Shown piece by piece: positions 1 to 6,177 of a stretch of 6,291 bases of DNA. The translations under genes were made by a program, and so were the position numbers. The stretch spans positions 1-6,291 of the forward strand of contig JAUZOX010000171.1 of assembly GCA_030706265.1 (NCBI GenBank). The letters are read 5' to 3'. The notes under the pieces were generated by a model. The model ran no database searches. It worked only from the letters and a program-made list of their open reading frames with translations, and was not told where the DNA came from. Each line of letters begins with the position of its first letter. Position 1 is the first letter of the stretch. Source of the DNA: Bacteroidota bacterium (GTDB lineage: Bacteria > Bacteroidota > Bacteroidia > Bacteroidales > Cfx3-03).

Positions 1-726
1 CTAATTCTCATTGCCATAGAATGCCACTGTGCGGATTGACTTGTTCATTTCATCCGAAGCGATCTGTCCGTCCTTTAGACGCACGATACGGTGAGCATGT
101 AAGGCGATATCTTCTTCGTGCGTTACCAGCACAATCGTGTTTCCGGTCTTATGGATCTGTTCGATCAGGCCCATGATTTCATGAGAGGTCTTGGAGTCGA
201 GGTTTCCGGTTGGTTCGTCAGCCAGGATGATGGAAGGACTGTTTACCAAGGCGCGGGCTACTGCCACACGTTGACGTTGTCCTCCGGAGAGTTCATTGGG
301 CTTATGATACATACGGTCCTCCAGTTTAACGTCGGCCAGCACCTCCTTGGCGCGTTCCAGACGTTGTACCTTGGGAATTCCTGCATAGATCTGCGGCAAC
401 ATCACATTTTCGAGTGCGCTGGACCTTGGAAGTAAATTAAAAGTCTGAAATACGAAACCAATTTCACGATTGCGGATTTCTGCAAGGGAGTTGTCATCAA
501 GTTTACTGACGTCATTGTCATTGAGCCAGTATTGACCGCTGGAAGCGGTGTCCAAACAACCCAACAGGTTCATCAGCGTGGATTTGCCGGAACCCGAAGG
601 ACCCATCAATGCTACAAATTCTCCTTGATATATTGTGAGCGAAACCTTGCGAAGGGCATGTACGACTTCGGTACCAACACGGTAATTTCTAACAATATCA
701 ATTAGTTTGATGACTTCCTTTTTCAT
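1..726 (-). CDS. ABC transporter ATP-binding protein, MacB/LolD (MacB-FtsE) type
   Basis: This 241-aa protein is the cytoplasmic nucleotide-binding subunit of an ABC transporter. All signature motifs are intact: Walker A GPSGSGKST (residues 42-50), Q-loop Gln94 in FVFQTFNLLP, signature LSGGQ (146-150), Walker B IILADE with catalytic Glu171, D-loop NLD (175-177) and H-loop His203. The short length, the EFVALMGPSGSGKSTLMN stretch and the EPTGNLDS stretch are typical of the family that pairs with FtsX/MacB-like permeases, which drive mechanotransmission, lipoprotein release or macrolide/peptide efflux rather than classical import. The substrate cannot be inferred. The stop codon (CTA on the plus strand) occupies bases 1-3, so the partner permease, expected just downstream on the minus strand, lies outside the window. 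The ATG at 724-726 is preceded by a 227-nt gap with its own promoter candidate. The C-terminal tail after residue 220 is short and polar. The family is certain; the exact subfamily is not. Confidence 0.95.
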   Translation of the reverse strand: MKKEVIKLIDIVRNYRVGTEVVHALRKVSLTIYQGEFVALMGPSGSGKSTLMNLLGCLDTASSGQYWLNDNDVSKLDDNSLAEIRNREIGFVFQTFNLLPRSSALENVMLPQIYAGIPKVQRLERAKEVLADVKLEDRMYHKPNELSGGQRQRVAVARALVNSPSIILADEPTGNLDSKTSHEIMGLIEQIHKTGNTIVLVTHEEDIALHAHRIVRLKDGQIASDEMNKSIRTVAFYGNEN

Positions 727-871
727 AGGTTACTAATTAGTGTTAAATGGGGCACATGGAACTCGCATGGATGATATTCATCGTTGTTTGTGCTTCTCAG
801 GCATGCTCGGTTCATGGTTTTATAATAATTCTTTTGTCTTGCTTAATAGCAGAAATCGTGAAAGGAATCTG

Positions 872-902
872 CAAAAATATCACATTGTCTTTCAGATTCA
901 AA
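872..902 (-). promoter_or_regulatory. Bacteroidota-type promoter upstream of the ABC ATPase gene
   Basis: Read on the minus strand, TTTG (902-899) is followed after 19 nt by TATTTTTG (879-872). This matches the Bacteroidota primary sigma consensus TTTG-N19-21-TAnnTTTG. Transcription would start near 865, giving a leader of about 140 nt for the ATPase gene. Two further TAnnTTTG matches overlap the upstream side on the same strand (TATTTTTG at 906-899 and TACATTTG at 936-929), but their -33 boxes are poorer. Inferred from consensus only. Confidence 0.55.
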
Positions 903-953
903 AATAACGATTTTTATTCCATTTTTTGCAAATGTATAATATTTTGATATTTT

Positions 954-1748
954 CTAATAAGAAATTATAAAATCCTGTTTACTAAGCTCTTTTTTGAAGA
1001 AAACCAGTCCAAACTGAAACAGATCCAATGTGAGAGTGACCGATTTATGGCTGCAAATGGCATTCCATGCCTCGTTCATCTCCTTTGACCAGTGGATATC
1101 ATCGAAAATCAACACGGTATCGTTGTGCGATTTCAGGAGACAGCTTTCGAAGTAACGGATCGTCGGATCCTTGCGGTGGTTGCCATCGATGAATGCCATA
1201 TCGAGTTTGGGAACACGATCGATGATTGTCTCCAGCAGCCGGTCGAAGTTGCCGATTTCCTGCCTTACGTTGTAGATGCCGAGCCGGGCAAAGTTCTCTT
1301 TCGCCTTTTGTGCAATGCCCTCGCAGCCTTCCACCGTGATGACCGAGGCACCGGGATTGGCAATGGCCATGTACGCCGTGCTGATGCCCAGGCTGGTGCC
1401 CAGTTCGAGAATGGACCCGGGTTGCAGGTATTTGACAAGCCGGTATAACAACTCCCCGTATTTGGGTCTGATGCTGTTGTTTTTGTAAAGAGCCGCGACA
1501 CTCTTATGGGATGGAGCATTGTCCTGGCCTCCGATGCCGGCTCCCAGATCGGTCACTTCGACCTCGGTGAGGTCTTTCCGAAGCTGCTTCCGGAGCAGGT
1601 CTATTCTTTGATAGTCCGGATAACGCCGGCGATCGTTTACCACCTTTCTCACCAGATCAAAGGCAAAGGGGGAATGCAAGTGATGGACATTGATCCCTTT
1701 GCGTTTGTAATTGAGATAGCTGTTGAATTGAAATGTGATCTTTCCCAT
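954..1748 (-). CDS. Class I SAM-dependent methyltransferase (O-methyltransferase, Methyltransf_24-like)
   Basis: This 264-aa protein is a Rossmann-fold methyltransferase, probably cytoplasmic, with no signal peptide or membrane segment. The AdoMet-binding motif I is ILELGTSLGISTAYMA (113-128), with the glycine-rich turn GTSLG. The acidic end of strand beta-2 is Glu140 in VITVEG. FIDGNHR (186-192) and the following FDDIHW (215-220) match the metal/substrate loops of the catechol/caffeoyl-CoA O-methyltransferase-like branch. The N-terminal extension carries a VHHLHSPFAFDL segment (21-32), close to the VHSPFVF motif of Bacteroidota proteins in this group. The acceptor substrate cannot be assigned. 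It lies upstream of the ABC ATPase on the same strand with a 227-nt gap, so functional coupling is doubtful. The start at 1748 is supported by a promoter candidate about 85 nt upstream and by the conserved N-terminal segment beginning soon after it. Confidence 0.9.
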   Translation of the reverse strand: MGKITFQFNSYLNYKRKGINVHHLHSPFAFDLVRKVVNDRRRYPDYQRIDLLRKQLRKDLTEVEVTDLGAGIGGQDNAPSHKSVAALYKNNSIRPKYGELLYRLVKYLQPGSILELGTSLGISTAYMAIANPGASVITVEGCEGIAQKAKENFARLGIYNVRQEIGNFDRLLETIIDRVPKLDMAFIDGNHRKDPTIRYFESCLLKSHNDTVLIFDDIHWSKEMNEAWNAICSHKSVTLTLDLFQFGLVFFKKELSKQDFIISY

Positions 1749-1832
1749 TGTTTGACTGTGTGGGCAGCCTCTTCATCAACCTGTCTCAGGTATTGAATTT
1801 CTGCCCTGCTCTTAACGTGACCTATGACAAGG

Positions 1833-1864
1833 CAAATGTAATCAAAGCCCGGTTTTTAAACAAT
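1833..1864 (-). promoter_or_regulatory. Candidate promoter of the methyltransferase gene
   Basis: On the minus strand, ATTG (1864-1861) is followed after 20 nt by TACATTTG (1840-1833), a full match to the TAnnTTTG -7 element with a one-base deviation in the -33 element. The predicted start near 1826 would give a leader of about 78 nt. Consensus match only. Confidence 0.4.
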
Positions 1865-1953
1865 GATAAATAAAGCGAGGCCTGCCGATCAAAAGGCAAG
1901 CAGGATCCATAAAAGGGCTGGGGAATAAGTTAACATAAAATGGAACCGGCCCG

Positions 1954-1985
1954 GTTGATCTTTCGCCAAATAATGACTAAATTTG
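1954..1985 (+). promoter_or_regulatory. Candidate promoter of the DUF3795 gene
   Basis: GTTG (1954-1957) is followed after 20 nt by TAAATTTG (1978-1985), which fits the Bacteroidota TTTG-N19-21-TAnnTTTG promoter with one mismatch in the upstream box. The predicted transcription start is near 1990-1992, leaving an AT-rich leader of about 75 nt before the ATG at 2066. Consensus match only. Confidence 0.5.
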
Positions 1986-2065
1986 AATAAAATAAAGAGA
2001 TGTTGTTCTCCCGGGTGGAAACCAAAGATTAAATTCAGATTAACAACTTTTAAAATCGAAAAAAT

Positions 2066-2404
2066 ATGGATAAACTGATTGCATGTTGCGGATTAGACTG
2101 TGCTACTTGTGATGCAAGGATAGCCACGGTGGCAGATGACGATAAACTGCGTGAAGAAACGGCAAAGAAATGGAAAGAACAATTCAATGCCCCCAACATT
2201 TTGCCCGAAACCATTAACTGCACCGGCTGCAGGGAAGAGGGCGCTAAGTTTGCACATTGCTATGAATGTGAAATCCGGAATTGTGTTACGAACAAAGGCT
2301 ATGCCACCTGTGCCGATTGTGATAGTCTGGAAAGCTGCCAGATAGTTGGAGAAGTTCTCAAATTCGTTCCCGAGGCTTTGGAAAACCTCAAAAAGCTGAA
2401 CTGA
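2066..2404 (+). CDS. Small cysteine-rich protein, DUF3795-type
   Basis: This 112-aa soluble protein has 12 cysteines, mostly in pairs: CC (7-8), CATC (12-15), CTGC (52-55), CYEC (65-68), Cys73, CADC (82-85) and Cys91. The N-terminal IACCGLDCATCDA and the later INCTGC and C-x6-C patterns match the DUF3795 family, which is widespread in anaerobes and has no established function. The CxxC pairs suggest a structural zinc site or an iron-sulfur cluster; this is inference. No signal peptide is seen, so it is probably cytoplasmic. A 35-residue acidic/basic helical segment (about 17-50) separates the two cysteine clusters, and a helical tail with no cysteines ends the protein. It appears monocistronic, with its own promoter and a strong hairpin about 60 nt after the stop. 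The ATG at 2066 is the natural start because the conserved CCGLDC motif begins at residue 7. Confidence 0.85.
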   Translation: MDKLIACCGLDCATCDARIATVADDDKLREETAKKWKEQFNAPNILPETINCTGCREEGAKFAHCYECEIRNCVTNKGYATCADCDSLESCQIVGEVLKFVPEALENLKKLN

Positions 2405-2417
2405 AAACGTGAACATG

Positions 2418-2436
2418 CGTACCGGTTGTGGGTACG
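2418..2436. other. Short inverted repeat after the DUF3795 gene
   Basis: CGTACC (2418-2423) pairs with GGTACG (2431-2436) across a 7-nt loop, 14 nt after the DUF3795 stop. The stem is only 6 bp and no T-tract follows, so it is a weak candidate for transcript-end structure. The word GCGTAC recurs in the loop of the larger hairpin 60 nt downstream. Confidence 0.3.
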
Positions 2437-2462
2437 GAATATGAAATTGTTTGGTCGATTAA

Positions 2463-2500
2463 ACTCCCCGGATAAATGCGTACGGATTTATCCGGGGAGT
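2463..2500. terminator. Perfect 15-bp hairpin, possible terminator of the DUF3795 transcript
   Basis: ACTCCCCGGATAAAT (2463-2477) is followed by an 8-nt loop GCGTACGG and then the exact reverse complement ATTTATCCGGGGAGT (2486-2500). The stem has no mismatch and is GC-rich at its base. It lies 59 nt after the DUF3795 stop and about 215 nt before the GH43 gene, a sensible place for a transcript end. Neither strand shows a T-tract right after the stem, so it does not fit a standard intrinsic terminator. It could instead be a 3'-end stabiliser, a Rho-linked end or a protein-binding palindrome. Confidence 0.5.
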
Positions 2501-2540
2501 ACGAAGTGTTGCACGACTGAGAATAACCGGATACTCCCAC

Positions 2541-2569
2541 GGGGCTTAAAGTTTTGTTAAAAATGCCCC
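2541..2569. other. GGGGC/GCCCC inverted repeat in the leader region
   Basis: GGGGC (2541-2545) pairs with GCCCC (2565-2569) around a 19-nt AT-rich loop, and CCGG occurs on both outer sides (2527-2530 and 2572-2575). It lies upstream of the predicted GH43 transcription start, so if functional it would act at the DNA level or belong to a read-through transcript. Low support. Confidence 0.2.
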
Positions 2570-2630
2570 TGCCGGCTTGATCCTTTTGAAAATTAAGGAC
2601 TCCTCTCTCTTTCCGTTTTTACATTTAAAC

Positions 2631-2638
2631 TATTTTTG
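2631..2638 (+). promoter_or_regulatory. Candidate -7 box for the GH43-esterase unit
   Basis: TATTTTTG (2631-2638) is an exact TAnnTTTG match 76 nt before the chosen ATG. No good TTTG lies 19-21 nt upstream; the corresponding region reads CTCTTTCC. A promoter with a poor -33 box would fit a gene that needs an activator, but this is inference. The leader would be about 70 nt. Confidence 0.4.
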
Positions 2639-2714
2639 ATCGCTGAATTCAAGACCTTCATCTGACCCAAAGAAGGGAATTCGGGGAAAAGAGTTTACAT
2701 TGAAAAACCGGAGA

Positions 2715-4139
2715 ATGGTGAATCGTTATAAAATATCGTTGCTTGGTGCATTGCTCATGTTCAGTTGCCTTGTCGCGCCGGCTCAAAAGAAACAGGGCTA
2801 CCATGCCATCAACTCCGGAATTCCCTGGTTCGACGGAAAGGGGAATGCGATAAGCGCCCACGGGGCCAACATCATCATGGACAAGGGCCGTTATTACCTC
2901 TTTGGCGAATATAAAAGCGATACCAGCAATGCCTTTAACGGGTTCAGCTGTTATTCCTCTGCCGATTTGTGCAACTGGAAGTTCGAGAACATGGCTTTGC
3001 CGGTGCAGGATACCGGTAAACTCGGTCCCGGCCGCGTCGGCGAACGGGTCAAGATATTGAAATGTCCCGCTACCGGCGAGTACGTGATGTTTATGCATGC
3101 CGACGACATGGGCTATAAGGACCAGTTCATCGGCTATGCCACCTGCAATACCATAAACGGCACTTATAAATTCAGGGGGCCGCTGCTTTTCGACGGGAAG
3201 CCGATCAAAAAATGGGACATGGGCGTCTTTCAGGATACCGATGGAAGCGGCTATGTGATTACCCATTCCGGGAACCTCTATAAGCTCAGCGGCGACTACA
3301 AAAGCGTTACGGAGCAGGTGGTTAAAGACATGACCCAGCAATGCGAGGCTCCTGCCATCTTTAAAAAAAGCGGCGTTTATTTTTGGCTGGGCTCCGATCT
3401 GACCTCCTGGGAGCGAAACGACAACTACTACTTTACGGCCACTTCGCTCAAGGGTCCCTGGACGCCACGGGGAAATTTTGCGCCCAGGGGTACGCTGACC
3501 TTTAACTCGCAAACCACCTATGTCCTTACCATTGCAGGCGCCGAGGATACGACCTATATGTATATGGGCGACCGTTGGGCGTTTCCACATCAGAATTCGG
3601 CCGCCACTTATGTCTGGCAACCCCTCATCGTGAAAGGGACTACACTGTCGCTTCCCGGCTTTAGACAAAGCTGGCAAGTCGACCCTTCAACAGGAAAATG
3701 GATCCTTTCTTCCATAAAAGGAAAGGCCATTGCCCATACGGATACAAAATCAATTCAGTACTCCGGCAAATGGATCCATTCACCAAAAACCGACAGTCTG
3801 TCCGACAGCCGCTCCGACACCAGGGGCGCCTCATTCTCGGTCAGCTTTACCGGAACGCAAATCGGCTTTTATGGCGTGGCCGGAAAAGACGGAGGCTATG
3901 CCCGGGTGAAGATTCAGGACAATAAGGGTAAAACCGTTCTTTCGTCTCTTGTCGATATGTATTGCAACTATACCGAATGCTCCCTTAAGTTTCTGAGTCC
4001 GGTTCTGGAAAAGGGTAAATACACCCTGAGCGTCACCGTCACGGGTGAACATGGCAACTGGTCGGATAAAAAAAAGAACACTTTCGGCAGTACCGGTAAT
4101 TTCATTTCTGTAAACAAAGTATTGATTCAAAACCAATGA
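2715..4139 (+). CDS. Secreted GH43-family glycosidase, exo-beta-1,3-galactanase-like, with C-terminal beta-sandwich-like domain
   Basis: This 474-aa exported enzyme starts at the ATG at 2715; an in-frame TTG at 2700 would add five residues but offers a poorer start. Residues 1-23 form a signal peptide ending APA|Q, so a periplasmic or secreted location is expected. The propeller domain (about 30-310) shows AHGANIIMDKGRYYLFGEY (48-66), GERVKIL, YVMFMH, WDMGVFQD, CEAPAIF, SQTTYV and YMGDRW, the motif order of the GH43 branch containing exo-beta-1,3-galactanases (subfamily 24/34-like). By family knowledge, candidate active-site residues are Glu110, Asp168, Glu211 (acid) and Gln266 (unusual base). 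The usual GH43 N-terminal Asp base is replaced by His-Gly (49-50). Residues about 345-474 (FTGTQIGFYGVAGKDGGYARVKI) look like a jelly-roll accessory or carbohydrate-binding domain. It is followed after 1 nt by an esterase gene, so both probably act on one glycan. Galactan versus arabinan or another substrate is not settled. Confidence 0.88.
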   Translation: MVNRYKISLLGALLMFSCLVAPAQKKQGYHAINSGIPWFDGKGNAISAHGANIIMDKGRYYLFGEYKSDTSNAFNGFSCYSSADLCNWKFENMALPVQDTGKLGPGRVGERVKILKCPATGEYVMFMHADDMGYKDQFIGYATCNTINGTYKFRGPLLFDGKPIKKWDMGVFQDTDGSGYVITHSGNLYKLSGDYKSVTEQVVKDMTQQCEAPAIFKKSGVYFWLGSDLTSWERNDNYYFTATSLKGPWTPRGNFAPRGTLTFNSQTTYVLTIAGAEDTTYMYMGDRWAFPHQNSAATYVWQPLIVKGTTLSLPGFRQSWQVDPSTGKWILSSIKGKAIAHTDTKSIQYSGKWIHSPKTDSLSDSRSDTRGASFSVSFTGTQIGFYGVAGKDGGYARVKIQDNKGKTVLSSLVDMYCNYTECSLKFLSPVLEKGKYTLSVTVTGEHGNWSDKKKNTFGSTGNFISVNKVLIQNQ

Positions 4140-4140
4140 T

Positions 4141-5790
4141 ATGAAGCTCTTACGACACGCAAAAACTATTTTAATTATCGCTTTCTTCTTCTTAGGCACC
4201 ATGTCTGCCCTCTTTGCGCAGAATGAACCCGCATGGGATAACACCTCGGGGACCACCTGGAACAGCGCTTTTCAAAAGGTCGGGATCCCCTCGACTGCAG
4301 ACGGAAAGGTGCAAGAGGCCTATCTGCATTCGTCTCAAAGCAAGACCCGGAAGCCCCTCATCGTCAGTTTGCATACCTGGAGCGGAAATTATACCCAGGC
4401 TGATCCTTTGACCAATGAAATCCTGGCCCGCGACTGGAATTACATACATCCCGATTTCAGGGGCAAAAACGGTTCACCGGAGTCAACGGGAAGTCCGCTG
4501 GTCATCTCCGACATCGAAGATGCCATTCAATATGCCTTGAAGCACACCAACGCCGATCCGGAAGATGTACATATCATAGGAGTCTCGGGCGGAGGCTACG
4601 CGGCACTGGAAGCCTATATGAACATCCGCTATCCTGTGAAATCGTTCTCGGCCTGGGCGTCGATATCCGACCTGGAGGCCTGGTATTGGGAGTCCAGGGG
4701 ACGTAAGCAAAAATATGCCGCCGACATCCTGAAGGCCGTTTCAAAGGATACTGTTTTGAACCGCGATGAGGCGTTGCGCCGTTCGCCATTGGCGCAGAAG
4801 TACCCTCATGAACTGCGCAAAGATGCCAGGCTCTACATTTATGAAGGGGTGAACGACGGTTACGACGGCTCAGTTCCCATCACCCAATCCATCAACATGT
4901 ACAACCGGCTGGCCGGCGAATTGAAATACGGCTTTTCCAACCTCGACCAGATCATGCCCAGGGCAGCAACCGATACCAACCTGGTTTCAGAAAAAGAAAT
5001 CATCAGCCTGGTCACAAAGCGCATGAATCCGGATTACGATAAAAAGGCCTCTTTGTTTGGTCGCAATATCTGGCTCTCACGGGAATATCAAAATATCAGC
5101 CTGACTATTTTCGAGGGGACCCACGAGCAGCTCCCACAGGCCCTGGGGTTGATTCCATATAACAAAACGACTCCGTTGGAATACAATATTTTAACTTTGG
5201 GTGACTCTAACGGTGAAATCAAAGACGGTTGGGTAGACCAGTTGAAGAAGATGTTGCCCCGGTCGAATATCGTCAACATCTCCAAAAGCGGCAGGACGAT
5301 TGGTTTCAATAACCTGGGCAAAAAGGAACTGAATGAATTGGCCAATATCGACAGCTTTCTGGATCAGGCCCAGCAGAAAACCGGAAGCCGGAAATACGAT
5401 TTTATCGTCGTTTGCCTGGGAACCAACGATACCAAGGCCGAATACGCCGACCGGCAAAATGAGGTGGTCGCCAACTTCGAGCAGCTGTTAAAGAAAATCA
5501 AGGAGCATCCGCTTTACCGGAAAACCCGGCCACAGCTGATCTATGTCACTCCTCCACCTGTCCGGGCCACAAACATCGAAGCCAAGTATGTGGGATGTAC
5601 CGAACGGATTGCCAGGCTGATACACCAGTTTACCGCGATCGCCATCCAAAAGGGTTTCAAGGTGATCGATGTTTATCATCCCTTATTGGGAATACTGGAC
5701 TATTATTCCAGGGACGGGGTTCACATGGCCGGTGCAGGACAGGAAATTGTGGCATCCAGGATCATTGAGGAGTTACAAAAAAGCCGTTGA
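4141..5790 (+). CDS. Secreted two-domain esterase: alpha/beta hydrolase (S9-like) fused to SGNH/GDSL hydrolase
   Basis: This 549-aa exported protein carries two separate serine hydrolase domains. A signal peptide covers residues 1-26 (hydrophobic LIIAFFFLG core, ALFA|Q cleavage). Domain 1 (about 40-340) is a prolyl-oligopeptidase-like alpha/beta hydrolase: LHTWSGNY (oxyanion region), HPDFRGKNG, nucleophile Ser149 in GVSGGGYAA, probable acid Asp239 in GVNDGYDGSVPI, and His328 in FEGTHEQLP. Domain 2 (about 347-549) is SGNH: block I GDSN with Ser356, block II Gly384 in SKSGRTI, block III GTND with Asn429, block V DGVH with Asp525 and His528. Both catalytic sets look complete. The likely reaction is removal of acetyl or other acyl groups from a polysaccharide, with the two domains acting on different positions or esters; this is inferred from the families and from the adjacent glycosidase. 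The ATG lies 1 nt after the GH43 stop, implying co-transcription and probably coupled translation. The true ester substrates are unknown. Confidence 0.9.
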   Translation: MKLLRHAKTILIIAFFFLGTMSALFAQNEPAWDNTSGTTWNSAFQKVGIPSTADGKVQEAYLHSSQSKTRKPLIVSLHTWSGNYTQADPLTNEILARDWNYIHPDFRGKNGSPESTGSPLVISDIEDAIQYALKHTNADPEDVHIIGVSGGGYAALEAYMNIRYPVKSFSAWASISDLEAWYWESRGRKQKYAADILKAVSKDTVLNRDEALRRSPLAQKYPHELRKDARLYIYEGVNDGYDGSVPITQSINMYNRLAGELKYGFSNLDQIMPRAATDTNLVSEKEIISLVTKRMNPDYDKKASLFGRNIWLSREYQNISLTIFEGTHEQLPQALGLIPYNKTTPLEYNILTLGDSNGEIKDGWVDQLKKMLPRSNIVNISKSGRTIGFNNLGKKELNELANIDSFLDQAQQKTGSRKYDFIVVCLGTNDTKAEYADRQNEVVANFEQLLKKIKEHPLYRKTRPQLIYVTPPPVRATNIEAKYVGCTERIARLIHQFTAIAIQKGFKVIDVYHPLLGILDYYSRDGVHMAGAGQEIVASRIIEELQKSR

Positions 5791-5822
5791 TTTAAGGAGG
5801 CGTTCCAAAACACATTTCCGGA

Positions 5823-5864
5823 ACCATTACCTGCTCCCGGGATTTACAGGCAATCCGGAATGGT
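5823..5864. other. Hairpin shortly after the esterase stop codon
   Basis: ACCATT (5823-5828) pairs with AATGGT (5859-5864) and, nested inside, CCTG (5830-5833) pairs with CAGG (5847-5850), leaving a bulge on the right side. An alternative pairing joins TTCCGG (5816-5821) with CCGGAA (5855-5860). It begins 33 nt after the stop at 5790. No T-tract follows, so intrinsic termination is not supported; it may protect the transcript 3' end. Confidence 0.3.
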
Positions 5865-6034
5865 GATACAGCAGGCTCAATGCTTCTGCATCATTCATTT
5901 TGTTTATATTTTTATGCGTGTTTCCCTGAATTGGAGCAAACTCAATCCCCAGCTGTTTTTTTAAGAGAAGCTATCTTCTGTCTCATTATTAACATTAACC
6001 GACTCATTTTTTTTTGTAAACCAAGTCAGGACGG

Positions 6035-6077
6035 ATTGTCAACTTGAGTAGGATGACATTCAAATAATTGTCAACTT
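6035..6077 (+). repeat. Direct repeat ATTGTCAACTT, two copies
   Basis: The 11-mer ATTGTCAACTT occurs at 6035-6045 and again at 6067-6077, start-to-start 32 nt. The second copy runs into a T-tract. The length equals the unit length of the arrays 60-100 nt downstream, but the sequence differs. Confidence 0.5.
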
Positions 6078-6087
6078 TTTTTTGGAC

Positions 6088-6129
6088 TGTCCCTGGAGAT
6101 AACATCCTGGGATAAAGTGTCTTTTTTTT
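6088..6129 (+). terminator. Weak terminator-like hairpin plus T-run
   Basis: TGTCCC (6088-6093) can pair with GGGATA (6109-6114, one G-U) around a 15-nt loop, and a run of eight Ts (6122-6129) begins 7 nt after the stem. This could end the GH43-esterase transcript, but the stem is short, the loop large, the T-run displaced and the site about 300 nt from the stop. The loop region also holds near-direct copies CCTGGAGATAA (6092-6102) and CCTGGGATAA (6106-6115). Confidence 0.25.
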
Positions 6130-6139
6130 AGGGGATATT

Positions 6140-6172
6140 GGTATATAACCGGTATATGAAGGGTATATAACT
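6140..6172 (+). repeat. Three tandem 11-bp GGTATATAACC-type repeats
   Basis: Units are GGTATATAACC (6140-6150), GGTATATGAAG (6151-6161) and GGTATATAACT (6162-6172), contiguous and exactly 11 bp each. All share GGTATAT, and the last four bases vary. The array ends 5 nt before the second 11-bp repeat family starts. Confidence 0.8.
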
Positions 6173-6177
6173 TACCC

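Larger units (their letters stand above)
1749..2065. other. Divergent intergenic region between the methyltransferase and DUF3795 genes
   Basis: This 317-nt stretch holds no convincing gene. It separates a minus-strand gene from a plus-strand gene and carries one candidate promoter for each (listed separately). The 70 nt before the plus-strand gene are AT-rich, and an A-rich run (GAAAAAAT) lies directly before its ATG, which is common in Bacteroidota in place of a Shine-Dalgarno sequence. No tRNA, repeat array or strong hairpin was seen. Confidence 0.6.

Noticed and set aside
747..947. 66-aa hydrophobic open frame on the plus strand
   Set aside because: It overlaps the promoter region of the ABC ATPase gene, has no promoter or family of its own, and its hydrophobicity follows from AT-rich sequence.
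1092..1448. 118-aa open frame on the plus strand
   Set aside because: It is antisense to the methyltransferase gene, which carries clear AdoMet-binding motifs.
1749..2065. RNA gene or riboswitch in the divergent intergenic region
   Set aside because: No cloverleaf, conserved riboswitch core or strong hairpin was found on either strand by eye.
2745..2786. Lipoprotein signal (Cys18 of the GH43 protein)
   Set aside because: The residues before Cys18 are M-F-S, a poor lipobox, while an APA|Q signal peptidase I site follows at residues 21-24. A lipoprotein is possible but less likely.
2658..3677. 339-aa open frame on the minus strand
   Set aside because: It lies antisense to the GH43 gene, whose motifs are unmistakable. 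The translation shows no recognisable domain and its length is a by-product of the codon bias of the true gene.
5938..5975. Terminator at the T-run near 5955
   Set aside because: No stable stem precedes the seven Ts; the only nearby hairpin (AGAAG/CTTCT) lies after the T-run on the plus strand and is not followed by Ts on the minus strand.
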